Assembly: GCA_046295655.1 (NCBI GenBank)
Contig: JBKBMT010000015.1
Span: forward strand, 1-48,626
Length of the DNA stretch: 48,626 nt
From: JBKBMT01 sp046295655
Lineage (GTDB): Bacteria; Pseudomonadota; Alphaproteobacteria; Rhodobacterales; Rhodobacteraceae
Direction of reading: 5' to 3'
Position numbers and translations under genes: made by a program. Positions 40,349 through 48,626 of the stretch are shown here, piece by piece. Positions within the stretch are counted from its first letter, which is position 1. Each line of letters begins with the position of its first letter. A model generated the notes under the pieces. That model did no database searches. It worked only from the letters and a program-made list of their open reading frames with translations, and was not told where the DNA came from.

Positions 40349-42628
40349 ATGAACTTCGGACGGGCGCAGGGCGGGCGGGACGAGGACGCGCGGTTCCTGA
40401 CGGGAACGGGGCGCTATGTCGATGACATTGCCCCGCCGGGCGCGCTGCACGCCGTGTTCCTGCGCGCGCCCCATGCCCATGCGGAGATCGCGCGCCTCGA
40501 CGTGCGGGCTGCCGGTTCGATGCCGGGTGTGCGGCTGATCCTGACCGCCGACCTGCTGGAACAGGCCGGTGTCGCGCTGGGCATGCGCGGCGCCCGGCTG
40601 ACCAACCGCGACGGCAGCCGGGCGGCCGGACCCGAACGCCCGGTGCTTGCCCGCGGCAGGGTGCGGTTTGTCGGCGAGCCGGTTGCCTGCATCGTCGCCG
40701 AAACCCTTGCGCAGGCGCGCGACGCGGCAGAGGCGATCGCGGTCGATTACGACGAACGCCCGGCGAAGCTCGACCTGGCGCCGGGGGGAGAGCAGCTGCA
40801 TGCGGAGGCCCCCGACAACATCGCCTTCGACTGGGAGACCGGCGATGCCGCAGCCACCGATGCGGCCATGGCGGCGGCGGCCCATCGCATTTCGCTTCGG
40901 GTGGCCGACAACCGCATTGCGGTCGCTTCGATGGAGCCGCGCGGCTGTTTCGCCGAATGGGACGGGGCGCGGCTGCATCTGTGCGTGAACGGCCAGGGGG
41001 TCTGGAACCAGAAGGCGCAGCTGTGCGCGCAGCTGGGGCTTTCTCCCGGGGCGGTCCGGGTGACCAATCCCGATGTCGGCGGCGGCTTCGGAATGAAGGC
41101 CATGGCCTATCCCGAATATGTCGTCGTCGGTCAGGCCGCGCGGATGCTGTCCCTCCCGGTCCGCTGGATGTCCGACCGGACCGAGGCGATGCTGACCGAC
41201 AATGCCGGCCGCGATCTGGTGTCCGAGGTCGAGCTGGGCTTCGATGCCGGGCTGCGGCTGGTCGCCTATCGCGTGAGCAGCCTGGCGAACCTCGGGGCCT
41301 ACAACTCCCAGTTCGGCCAACCCATCCAGGCAGAGATGTTCGCCAAGGTCCTGACCGGGGTCTATGACATTCCCGCCGCGCATCTGCGGGTACGCGGCAT
41401 CTACACCAATACGACCCAGGTCGATGCCTACCGTGGTGCCGGCCGGCCCGAGGCGATCCTGGCGCTCGAACGAGGGATGGACCATGCCGCCCGTGTTCTC
41501 GGGGCCGATCCGTTCGACCTGCGCCGGCGCAGCATGATCCGCCGCTTTCCCTACCGAACCGCCACCGCCGAGAGCTATGACTGCGGCGACTTCCCCGCGC
41601 TGCTGGACCGGGTGCATGCCGAGGCCGATGTCGCCGGGTTCCCCGGGCGCTGCGCGGAAAGCCGGGCGGCGGGACGACTGCGCGGCATGGGCCTTGCGGT
41701 CTATATCGAGGCGATTCTCGGCGATCCGTCCGAGGCCGCCGAAATTGCCTTCCACCCTGACGGGTGGGTGACGCTTGCGGTCGGCACCCAGTCGAACGGG
41801 CAGGGGCACGAAACGGTGTTTGCCCGGTTCCTCGCCGCCCGCAGCGGGATCGCCCCAGGATCGATCCGGGTGGTGCAGGGGGACAGCGACCGGATCTCCA
41901 CCGGGGGCGGCACCGGGGGGTCGCGCTCGGCCACGGTGCAGACCAACGCCACGATTGCCGCGCTCGACATGGCAGTGTCCGGCTTTGCCCGGTTCCTTGC
42001 GCCCGACTACGGAACGGTTCCGACCTTCGGGGACGGGGTGTTTTCCGCGGCGGGTTCCAACCTGCGCCTGACCCTTCAAGAGGCGGCCGAAAGGGCACGC
42101 GCCGCGGGACGCATCGACCTGCTTCAGGTCCGGGCCGAGGCCCGCCTGCGCGGCCGGTCCTACCCCAACGGCGCGCATCTGGCCGAGGTCGAGATCGATC
42201 CCGAGACCGGGGCGCTGTCGCTTGCGCGCTACACGACGGTCGATGACTTCGGCACCCTGCTTGCGCCGCAACTGGTCGCCGGTCAGGTCCATGGCGGGAT
42301 CGCCCAGGGCGCCGGGCAGATCCTGCGCGAACAGGTCGTCCACGATGCGACGGGCCAGCTGCTCACGGCGTCGTTCATGGACTATGCGATCCCGCGCGCC
42401 GATGATCTGCCGATGTTCCGTACTGCCGCCGCGCCCGTTCCATCGGCGATGAACCCGCTCGGCATGAAGGGCTGCGGCGAGGCCGGAACGGTCGGTGCGC
42501 TGGCCGCCTGCGCGAATGCCGTGGCCGATGCCCTGTTCCGTGCCGGTGCGCTGCTGCCCGATCCGCCCTATACCCCGCTGCGGCTCTGGTCCTCACTGAG
42601 GGAGGTCCGCCACGCCCCGCCTGCGTGA
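40349..42628 (+). CDS. Molybdopterin-binding large subunit, xanthine dehydrogenase/CO dehydrogenase-like family
   Basis: 759 aa. N-terminal a/b hammerhead domain (RFLTGTGRYVDDI, FLRAPHAHAEIARLD), molybdopterin domains with GGGFGMKAM near 245, VDAYRGAGRPEA near 358, GGGTGGSRSATVQTNA near 520 and the catalytic Glu in GCGEAG near 709. The AYRGAGRPE loop lacks the Cys of true CoxL, so this is an aldehyde/xanthine-type hydroxylase, not CO dehydrogenase. No FAD or 2Fe-2S subunit gene is adjacent. ATG 40349 follows GGGGGACACG. Confidence 0.85.
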   Translation: MNFGRAQGGRDEDARFLTGTGRYVDDIAPPGALHAVFLRAPHAHAEIARLDVRAAGSMPGVRLILTADLLEQAGVALGMRGARLTNRDGSRAAGPERPVLARGRVRFVGEPVACIVAETLAQARDAAEAIAVDYDERPAKLDLAPGGEQLHAEAPDNIAFDWETGDAAATDAAMAAAAHRISLRVADNRIAVASMEPRGCFAEWDGARLHLCVNGQGVWNQKAQLCAQLGLSPGAVRVTNPDVGGGFGMKAMAYPEYVVVGQAARMLSLPVRWMSDRTEAMLTDNAGRDLVSEVELGFDAGLRLVAYRVSSLANLGAYNSQFGQPIQAEMFAKVLTGVYDIPAAHLRVRGIYTNTTQVDAYRGAGRPEAILALERGMDHAARVLGADPFDLRRRSMIRRFPYRTATAESYDCGDFPALLDRVHAEADVAGFPGRCAESRAAGRLRGMGLAVYIEAILGDPSEAAEIAFHPDGWVTLAVGTQSNGQGHETVFARFLAARSGIAPGSIRVVQGDSDRISTGGGTGGSRSATVQTNATIAALDMAVSGFARFLAPDYGTVPTFGDGVFSAAGSNLRLTLQEAAERARAAGRIDLLQVRAEARLRGRSYPNGAHLAEVEIDPETGALSLARYTTVDDFGTLLAPQLVAGQVHGGIAQGAGQILREQVVHDATGQLLTASFMDYAIPRADDLPMFRTAAAPVPSAMNPLGMKGCGEAGTVGALAACANAVADALFRAGALLPDPPYTPLRLWSSLREVRHAPPA

Positions 42629-42710
42629 CATATTCGCCTGGCTCAGCCGCCGCCGGGTCGAGGCGGCCAGTCCCGAACCGCCGCCCTCGGCCGCCGGGAC
42701 GATCCATGTC

Positions 42711-43691
42711 GTGCTGCTGGACGGCACCATGTCCACGCTGGAGCCGGGCGAGGAAACCAATGTCGGCCTGACCTTCCGGTTGCTCGGCGAGATCCGGCGG
42801 GAGGCCCGGCTGTCGCTGTTCTACGAGCCCGGGTTGCAGTGGCATGGCTGGCGGCGCGCAAGCGAGGTCGCGGCCGGGCGCGGCATCAACCGCCAGATCC
42901 GCCGCGCCTACGGCTTTCTGGCCAGCCGCTATCGACCGGGGGACAGGATCTATCTGTTCGGCTATTCGCGCGGTGCCTATGCGGTCCGGTCGCTCGCCGG
43001 GCTGATCGACCGGATGGGCCTGATCCGCCGCGACGAGGCGACCGAACGAGCGATCCAGCTCATCTACCGCCATTATCAGGCCGACCCGGACAGCGCCGCG
43101 GCCCAGCGGCTGCGACGGCGGCTTTGCCACCCCGAGGCGCAGATCGAGATGGTCGGGGTCTGGGACACGGTCAAGGCGCTCGGGCTGCGTCTGCCGGTGG
43201 TGTGGAAGTTCTCGGACGTGAACCACCGGTTCCACAACCACCAGCTGGGCGCCTCGGTCCGTCGCGGCTATCACGCGCTGGCGCTGCACGAGACGCGCGA
43301 GGTCTTTGCGCCGGTGATGTGGGAATCGCGGCCCGGATGGGAGGGGCACGTCGAACAGGTCTGGTTCCGCGGCGCACATGGCGACGTGGGCGGGCAGCTG
43401 GGCGGTTTCCACCCGGCGCGGCCGCTGGCCAACATCCCCTTGGTCTGGATGCTGGACCGGGCCGAGGCGACCGGACTGCCGCTGCCTGCCGGCTGGCGCG
43501 GGCGCTTTCCGACCGACCCGGCGGCGCCGATGGTCGGCACCTGGCGCGACTGGGGCAAGATCTTCCTGCTGCGCCGGCGTCGCGTGGTCGGTCGCGACCC
43601 GTCCGAGCGCATCCATCCGACCGCGCTGCCGGTTCCGCCTGCCGACCCGCATGCGGCCGATCCGCTGGGCGGCACCTTCGGGAAACCGTGA
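42711..43691 (+). CDS. DUF2235 alpha/beta-hydrolase
   Basis: 326 aa from GTG 42711. Nucleophile motif FGYSRGAYAVRSLAG (Ser86) and the DUF2235 hallmarks LDGTMSTLEPGEETNVGLTFRL, YEPGLQWHGW, VGVWDTVKALG and WFRGAHGDVGGQL. DUF2235 proteins include Tle1-type phospholipases, but this short form has no secretion partner nearby. The frame is open back to 42600 and the 37 extra codons (RLRDIFAWLSRRRVEAAS) look protein-like, yet contain no ATG, GTG or TTG. A GGGAGG before ACG 42612 hints at a rare start codon. Confidence 0.8.
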   Translation: MLLDGTMSTLEPGEETNVGLTFRLLGEIRREARLSLFYEPGLQWHGWRRASEVAAGRGINRQIRRAYGFLASRYRPGDRIYLFGYSRGAYAVRSLAGLIDRMGLIRRDEATERAIQLIYRHYQADPDSAAAQRLRRRLCHPEAQIEMVGVWDTVKALGLRLPVVWKFSDVNHRFHNHQLGASVRRGYHALALHETREVFAPVMWESRPGWEGHVEQVWFRGAHGDVGGQLGGFHPARPLANIPLVWMLDRAEATGLPLPAGWRGRFPTDPAAPMVGTWRDWGKIFLLRRRRVVGRDPSERIHPTALPVPPADPHAADPLGGTFGKP

Positions 43692-43704
43692 AGGGAGAGC
43701 CGCG

Positions 43705-44847
43705 ATGACGGGACCGCTGGATGGCGTGCGGATCATCGAGATGGCGGGGCTTGGGCCCGCGCCCTTTGCCGGCATGGTGCTGTCAGATCTCGGCGCGCAG
43801 GTGCTGCGCATTCATCCCCGGTCGGACCGGGGCGATCTGCCGTCGATCAACACCCGGTTCGATGTCCTGGCGCGGGGGCGCGACGCGGTCCGGATCGACC
43901 TGAAGGACCCGCGCGGGCGGGGCCTGCTGGAAGATCTGGCGGCGGGGGCCGATGCCCTGATCGAGGGTTTCCGCCCCGGGGTCATGGAACGCCTCGGCCT
44001 CGGGCCGGATGTGCTCTGCACCCGCAACCCGCGGCTGGTCTATGGTCGCATGACCGGCTGGGGGCAGACGGGGCCGCTTGCGGATCGTGCGGGGCATGAC
44101 ATCAACTACATCGCCTTGTCCGGCGTTCTCGATGCGATCGGGGAGGCGGGGCGCGCACCGGTGCCGCCGCTGAACCTGCTGGGGGATTTCGGCGGCGGCG
44201 GGATGCTTCTGGCGACGGGGGTGCTGGCCGCTCTGGTCGAGGCCGGGCGCAGCGGCCGGGGGCAGGTGGTCGATGCGGCGATGGTCGATGGTGCGGCGCT
44301 TCTGTCCGCGATGATCTGGGGGCTGCGCGCCGCCGGGGCCTGGGGCGGCGGGCGCGGCGGGAATTTCCTCGACGGCGGCGCGCATTACTATGCCACCTAT
44401 GCCTGCGCGGATGGTCGGCATGTGGCCGTGGGCGCGATCGAGCCGCAGTTCCGGGCGGCGCTTTACGCGGGCCTGGGTCTGACACCCGGATCCGCAGCGG
44501 AAGAGGAGGATCCGGCGCAGTGGCCCCGGCTGCGCGACCGCATCGCCGCGGTGTTCCGCACACGGCCCCGCGACGCATGGGCGGCGCGGTTCGAGGGCAC
44601 AGATGCCTGCGTCACCCCGGTTCTGGACTGGGACGAGGCGACGGCGCATCCGCACAATGTCGCCCGCGGCACCTTCGTGGCGGGCGACCGCCTGACCCAG
44701 CCGCGCCCTGCGCCGCGCTTCTCGCGCACACCTTCGCGGATGCCCGACCCGGCCGGCACGCCCTTTGCCCCGGACCCTGCGGTGCTGGGGCGCTGGGGCA
44801 TCGCGGCCGAGAGGATCGACGCGCTGCGAGAGGGTGGCGTCATCTGA
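43705..44847 (+). CDS. Alpha-methylacyl-CoA racemase (CoA-transferase family III)
   Basis: 380 aa. LDGVRIIEMAGLGPAPFAGMVLSDLGA is the family III start; AGHDINYIALSGVL (around 129-142) carries the His/Asp region typical of alpha-methylacyl-CoA racemases, and GGNFLDGGAHYYATYACADG matches that group more than formyl-CoA transferase. It epimerises 2-methylacyl-CoA esters so that beta-oxidation can proceed. ATG 43705 follows AAGGGAGAGCCGCG. It converges with the P450 gene with only 6 bp between stops. Confidence 0.85.
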   Translation: MTGPLDGVRIIEMAGLGPAPFAGMVLSDLGAQVLRIHPRSDRGDLPSINTRFDVLARGRDAVRIDLKDPRGRGLLEDLAAGADALIEGFRPGVMERLGLGPDVLCTRNPRLVYGRMTGWGQTGPLADRAGHDINYIALSGVLDAIGEAGRAPVPPLNLLGDFGGGGMLLATGVLAALVEAGRSGRGQVVDAAMVDGAALLSAMIWGLRAAGAWGGGRGGNFLDGGAHYYATYACADGRHVAVGAIEPQFRAALYAGLGLTPGSAAEEEDPAQWPRLRDRIAAVFRTRPRDAWAARFEGTDACVTPVLDWDEATAHPHNVARGTFVAGDRLTQPRPAPRFSRTPSRMPDPAGTPFAPDPAVLGRWGIAAERIDALREGGVI

Positions 44848-44853
44848 CGTCCG

Positions 44854-47121
44854 TCAGAGCCGCAGCGTCAGCCGCCCGCCGTCGCGGGACCGCGAGCAGC
44901 AGGCGATGATCCGGGTTCCGGCGGCCCGCTCGGCGGCGGTCAACACCCGGTCGCGGTGGTCGATCTCTCCTGCCAGAACCTCGATCGCGCAGGATCCGCA
45001 GAGACCCTCCTCGCAATCGCTGGCGATGTCGATGCCGGCAGCGCGCAAGGTCTGAAGAAGCGTCCGGTCGGCCGGCACGGCGAGACGCAGCGCCGAGTCG
45101 GCAAGTTCCGCCTCGAAGGGCTGCGCATCCGCGGGGGCCGCCGGGCTGGCCGGGGCGAAATGTTCGATCCGCAACCTCAGGTCCGGCCGCGCGGCGGCAA
45201 GTTCCGAGAGCGCATCGAGCAGCCGCGCCGGTCCGCAGGCCGCGATCAGGGTGCCCGGGACGGCGGATGCGATCAGCCGGTCCGGGTCGAGCCGCGTGCC
45301 CTCTTCCGAGACGTGAAGATGCAACGCCCCCGGATGGTCGCGTTGCAATCGGTCGAGGAAGGCCATCCCGGCGCGGTGCCGCCCGCAGTAATGCAGCACG
45401 TAGTCGGCACCCTCGGCGCGCAGGCGGTCGGCCATGGCGAGGATCGGGGTGATGCCGATGCCCCCCGCGATCAGGATCACCGGTGCGGTCGTGCGGTCGA
45501 GCCGGAAGTGGTTGCGCGGGCCGCGGGCGGCGATCGCGAGGCCCGGCCGGAGGTTCTCGTGCAGCCACCGCGACCCGCCGCGCCCCGTCTCCTCGCGCAG
45601 GATTGCGATGCGCCACCGGCCGGCATCGGCAGCATCGCCGCACAGCGAATAGCGGCGGGTGTCGCCCGAGGGCAGGACGAGGTCGAGATGCGCGCCCGGC
45701 GTCCAGTCGGGCAGGGGGGTGCCGTCGGCCGCGCCCAGCAGGACGCCCATCACCCCGGGAGCTTCCTCGCGCGTGTCGATCACCCGCAGCTGCCGGACCA
45801 GCGTCCGCGTATCCGGGGCGCCCACGGCAAAGTCCAGCGCCGGGCGGGTCCGGCGCGGATTGAGCGCCGGATCCCAGCGGACATGCAGCGCCTCGGGCCC
45901 CCGGAAGGCCAGGTTCGGCAGGAAGCTCGCGCGCTGGTCGGGCACCAGCTCCATGTGCGGCAGCCTGCGCGTGACTTCTTCCAGCATGATGCGGATTTCC
46001 ATCCGGCCGAGGTTCTTGCCCATGCACTGATGCGCCCCGTAGCCGAAGGTCAGGTGCTCGGCCGCGTTGTCGCGCCAGAGATCGACCGCATCGGGGTTCT
46101 CGAACCGGCGCGGGTCGCGGTTCGCGGTGGCGATCAGCAGATAGAGCCGCCCGCCCGCGGGGATCCCGACACCGCCGACGGTTGCCGCCCGGGTCGCGAT
46201 CCGCCGCCATCCGATCGTCGCGCCGGAATGGCGCAGGCATTCCTCGACCGCGTTCGGGATCAGCCCGGGGTCGGCACACAATGCGCGCCACGCGGACCTG
46301 TCGCCCAGCAGGTGGCGGAAGGCGTTGGTGGCCGAAAGTGCCGTGGTCTCGTGCGCTGCGACGATGATCGCCATCATCATCGAATGCAGGAAATTGTCCG
46401 TCACCACATGGGGATGGCTGCGGTTCTTCGCAATCATGTCGAACATCCAGCCATGCCCGCCGGGCTGCGCGCGCATCCGCCTCAGCACCTCGCCGGAATA
46501 GGTCCAGAAGCGGCCCACCGCCTCGGCCACGGCGATCTGTTCCTCGGGTCTAGGGTAGCCCCATGTGTTGACCGTATGAGCCACCGAGAAGCGGCGGAGC
46601 TTGTTGGCATCGTCCTCGGGCACGCCGAGGAAATGCAGCGCCACGGTCAGCGGCACGTCCCAGAGCAGATCGCGCACCAGATCGGCCTCGCCCCGGGGCG
46701 CCATCGCGTCGATCCGGTCCCGCACCAGCCGGCGCACCATCGGCGCATGCGCCGCCAGCCGATCCGGCGCGAAGGCGTCCAGCAGAAGCCGGCGGCGTTC
46801 CATGTGCACCGGCTCGTCCTCGTTCACCAGCGTCCGCCGCAGGTCGAAGCCGTGGCGCGCAAGGATCGCCTGCGCCTCGGGCGGCGTCGGGCTGAGCTTT
46901 TCCAGCGCGTTTGCCGGCGAGAAGGTGATCGGGTCGCGGAACACTTCCTTGATGTCGGCATGCCGGGTCACCACCCAGTGGCCCATCGCCTCGCTGAAGA
47001 ACACCGGTTCGTCCTCGCGTGCCCAGGCCATGCTGCCGTAGGGGTCCGCCTGAAAGGCAGAGGAGAAGGGGTCGAAACCCCGGGCACGGTCCGAGAAGGG
47101 GCAGCGGGCGACAGGGGGCAT
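44854..47121 (-). CDS. Self-sufficient cytochrome P450 (CYP116B-type P450-reductase-ferredoxin fusion)
   Basis: 755 aa with three modules. P450 (1-~425): I-helix AAHETT (255-260), ExxR as ECLR (294-297), heme-binding FGYGAHQCMG with Cys366. Phthalate-dioxygenase-reductase-like (about 440-655): flavin motif RRYSLC (489-494) and NADH motif GGIGITP (553-559). C-terminal plant-type 2Fe-2S ferredoxin (about 668-755): C703-X4-C708-X2-C711 and C741. This is the P450RhF (CYP116B) plan, 773 aa in Rhodococcus. It needs only NAD(P)H and oxygen to hydroxylate its substrate, which is unknown. ATG 47121; GGAG lies 10-13 nt upstream. Confidence 0.95.
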   Translation of the reverse strand: MPPVARCPFSDRARGFDPFSSAFQADPYGSMAWAREDEPVFFSEAMGHWVVTRHADIKEVFRDPITFSPANALEKLSPTPPEAQAILARHGFDLRRTLVNEDEPVHMERRRLLLDAFAPDRLAAHAPMVRRLVRDRIDAMAPRGEADLVRDLLWDVPLTVALHFLGVPEDDANKLRRFSVAHTVNTWGYPRPEEQIAVAEAVGRFWTYSGEVLRRMRAQPGGHGWMFDMIAKNRSHPHVVTDNFLHSMMMAIIVAAHETTALSATNAFRHLLGDRSAWRALCADPGLIPNAVEECLRHSGATIGWRRIATRAATVGGVGIPAGGRLYLLIATANRDPRRFENPDAVDLWRDNAAEHLTFGYGAHQCMGKNLGRMEIRIMLEEVTRRLPHMELVPDQRASFLPNLAFRGPEALHVRWDPALNPRRTRPALDFAVGAPDTRTLVRQLRVIDTREEAPGVMGVLLGAADGTPLPDWTPGAHLDLVLPSGDTRRYSLCGDAADAGRWRIAILREETGRGGSRWLHENLRPGLAIAARGPRNHFRLDRTTAPVILIAGGIGITPILAMADRLRAEGADYVLHYCGRHRAGMAFLDRLQRDHPGALHLHVSEEGTRLDPDRLIASAVPGTLIAACGPARLLDALSELAAARPDLRLRIEHFAPASPAAPADAQPFEAELADSALRLAVPADRTLLQTLRAAGIDIASDCEEGLCGSCAIEVLAGEIDHRDRVLTAAERAAGTRIIACCSRSRDGGRLTLRL

Positions 47122-47245
47122 GGCGGGGCTCCGCGAGAGGGGTGCAGGATAGCGGCACGGGTGGGCAGGGTGCAAGTTCGCCCCGGTTTGCGCCCCGCCG
47201 GCACCCATGCTAGGCGGCGGCCCGAGGGCGTTCGGGGTCGCGGGC

Positions 47246-47734
47246 ATGTTCCACTTGGCGGAGGAGACCGAAGGCGACTGGTGGGAGGTCGAAGCGCTCT
47301 ACGACCTGTGTTTCGCACCGGGGCGCGAGGCGCTGTCGTCCTACCGGCTGCGGGACGGGGTGGCCCCGGTGGCGCCCCTGTGCCTGACCTTGCGCGACGG
47401 GCATGGCCAGCTGGCCGCCGCGATCCGCTACTGGCCGGTGCAGGTGGGCGACCGCCCGACGCTGCTGCTCGGGCCGGTCGCGGTGCACCCGACCCGGCAG
47501 GGAGAGGGGCTTGGCGGGCTGCTGATCCGCGAAAGCCTGGCCGAGGCGCGGCGGCTGGGGTGGGAACGGGTGATGCTGGTGGGCGATGCGCCCTATTACC
47601 GCCGCTTCGGCTTCGAGAAGCTCGACGGGGTCCGGATGCCGCCGCCGACCAACCCGGACCGGGTGCTTGGCCTCGCATTGACGCCCGACGCCTGGCAGGG
47701 GGTGGCGGGAACGGTCGAAAAGGCGCGCGCCTGA
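47246..47734 (+). CDS. GNAT-family N-acetyltransferase
   Basis: 162 aa. Acetyl-CoA-binding region LLLGPVAVHPTRQGEGLGGLLIRESLAEARRLG (motif A Q/RxxGxG/A), followed by VMLVGDAPYYRRFGFEKLDG. The form resembles the YhbS-like family. The N-terminus FHLAEETEGDWWEVEALYDLCFAPGR is typical of Rhodobacteraceae members. An ATG at 47207 in frame is the alternative start. It diverges from the P450 gene; acceptor substrate unknown. Confidence 0.85.
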   Translation: MFHLAEETEGDWWEVEALYDLCFAPGREALSSYRLRDGVAPVAPLCLTLRDGHGQLAAAIRYWPVQVGDRPTLLLGPVAVHPTRQGEGLGGLLIRESLAEARRLGWERVMLVGDAPYYRRFGFEKLDGVRMPPPTNPDRVLGLALTPDAWQGVAGTVEKARA

Positions 47735-47773
47735 ACCATTGCGCGGGGTCGTGATCCTTCCCATGTTGCGGAG

Positions 47774-48556
47774 ATGGACCAGACGGCGCACCCTGTCCCC
47801 GCCCTGCACCCGCCCCTGCCCGTGGCAGAGGTGGCGGCGCTGGCCGCGCGCTATCGCCGCGCGAACAGCGGCGTCATGGCGATGCTCAACCGCATCGGAA
47901 CCCGGGCCGAGGCGCAGATGGCGGCCTTGCCGGCCGAGTTGCACGGCCGCGTGCTGGCGACGACGGAATCGGCGCTGTCGGCGGCCTACGGGCTTGCCGG
48001 GCTCGGGGCCGCGCTGCCGCCCATGGGCCAGCGCGGGGCAATGGCGCTGGCGGTGGGCACCGGTGCGGTGGGCGGCTTCGGCGGCATGGCGACGGCGGTC
48101 GCCGAACTTCCCGTGACCGTGACGCTGATCCTGCGGGCGATCCGCGAGGTCGCGGCCGAGCACGGATTCGACCCCGAGGAACCGGCGATGCGGCGCGAAA
48201 CCCCGAGGGTTTTGGGGGCCCGCAGTCCTATGGCAGCCGACGACGGGGTGAACAGCGCCTTCATCGGGGCGCGGCGGACGCTGACCGGTCCGGCGTTGCA
48301 GCGGATGATCGCCATGGTGGCGCCGCGTCTCGCGGCGACGCTCGGCCAGAAGCTTGCGGCGCAGGCGGTGCCGGTTCTGGGCGCGGTGGCAGGGGCAGGG
48401 CTGAACGCGGCCTACATGCGCTATTTCCGCGAGATGGCGGCGGTGCGGTTCGGGCTGCTGCGGCTGGCGCAGCGGCACGACCCGGTCGAGGTGCTGGCGG
48501 TGTTCCGCGCCGAGGCGGCGCGGGACGTGACGCGGGGCCGCGGCCCCGGCGCATGA
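47774..48556 (+). CDS. EcsC-family protein
   Basis: 260 aa. EcsC Pfam features: Ala/Gly-rich amphipathic helices (TTESALSAAYGLAGLG, GTGAVGGFGGMATAVAELPVTVTLILRAIREVAAEHGFD) and the C-terminal VPVLGAVAGAGLNAAYMRYFREMA. Function in Gram-negatives is unknown; in Bacillus EcsC accompanies an ABC transporter. ATG 47774, 39 bp after the acetyltransferase gene, so probably the same transcript. Confidence 0.85.
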   Translation: MDQTAHPVPALHPPLPVAEVAALAARYRRANSGVMAMLNRIGTRAEAQMAALPAELHGRVLATTESALSAAYGLAGLGAALPPMGQRGAMALAVGTGAVGGFGGMATAVAELPVTVTLILRAIREVAAEHGFDPEEPAMRRETPRVLGARSPMAADDGVNSAFIGARRTLTGPALQRMIAMVAPRLAATLGQKLAAQAVPVLGAVAGAGLNAAYMRYFREMAAVRFGLLRLAQRHDPVEVLAVFRAEAARDVTRGRGPGA

Positions 48557-48626
48557 CAAGCCCCGCCCCAAGCGGCCGGCGAAGCGCAGAGTTAAGTTGC
48601 CGCCCCCAACCCCCCCCACACCGCGG
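48557..48626. other. Short intergenic end with C-rich run
   Basis: No gene is visible in the last 70 bases. It contains CCCCCAACCCCCCCC, a C-run on the plus strand, with no other structure. Confidence 0.5.

Noticed and set aside
40349..42628. Carbon monoxide dehydrogenase CoxL
   Set aside because: The active-site loop reads AYRGAGRPE, lacking the Cys-containing CoxL loop, and coxM/coxS are absent.
44956..47754. 2.8-kb open frame on the plus strand across the P450 gene
   Set aside because: Antisense to the P450 fusion and running out of frame into the acetyltransferase gene; no family features.

Overview
The window is high-GC DNA with dense overlapping operons. The gene complement points to an alphaproteobacterium of the Rhodobacteraceae/Paracoccaceae type: the F1-ATPase inhibitor zeta protein (DUF1476), the order yfgM-like/bamB/der, an FNR-type box, a UgpBAEC system, glycine betaine demethylation genes, and a PurC/PurS pair. 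No rRNA, CRISPR array, phage module or replication origin was seen. The only clear mobile DNA is the 3' end of an IS3-family element at the left edge, followed by hairpins and a tRNA-Asn gene.

Layout. 1-900: IS3 transposase end, hairpin-rich spacer, tRNA-Asn(GUU). 0.9-3.1 kb: divergent MBL-fold hydrolase and orphan EnvZ-like histidine kinase. 3.2-8.1 kb: two-gene RND efflux operon (minus) with a good sigma70-like promoter and a TetR-type palindrome. 8.2-11.8 kb: yfgM-like, bamB and der (outer-membrane assembly and ribosome GTPase). 11.8-13.8 kb: serS and a TspO-like protein. 13.9-18.2 kb: ugpBAEC, glycerol-3-phosphate importer, with four 11-bp-spaced Pho-box repeats upstream of ugpB. 18.3-19.8 kb: divergent membrane protein and TusA sharing an ATTC-N8-GAAT operator of the persulfide-sensor (SqrR/BigR) kind. 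19.8-27.1 kb: five-gene operon for a quaternary-amine ABC importer (tandem-fused permease), a choline-kinase-like phosphotransferase and a dimethylglycine-dehydrogenase-like flavoprotein. 27.3-32.9 kb: DeoR regulator, inositol-monophosphatase-family enzyme and an AfuABC-like importer, which I read as a candidate organophosphate uptake system. 33-34.8 kb: FNR-box-linked four-cysteine protein, betaine-homocysteine methyltransferase with a strong leader hairpin, ATPase inhibitor zeta. 34.8-36.0 kb: a stretch without an intact gene. 36.0-37.4 kb: an aberrant purC, purS and a small membrane protein. 37.4-40.3 kb: zinc alcohol dehydrogenase, Lrp regulator, ornithine/lysine decarboxylase. 40.3-48.6 kb: orphan molybdopterin hydroxylase large subunit, DUF2235 hydrolase, alpha-methylacyl-CoA racemase, self-sufficient CYP116B-type P450, GNAT acetyltransferase, EcsC protein.

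How they fit. Two themes recur. The first is phosphorus scavenging: ugp under an apparent Pho box, and the DeoR/IMPase/AfuABC-like set. The second is methylated-amine use: importer, kinase, dimethylglycine dehydrogenase and, 6 kb away, Bmt. In both the Ugp and the AfuABC-like operons a GC-rich hairpin separates the binding-protein gene from the first permease gene. Functional calls rest on recognised motifs read by eye; substrates of the transporters, and all regulatory sites, are inferences.
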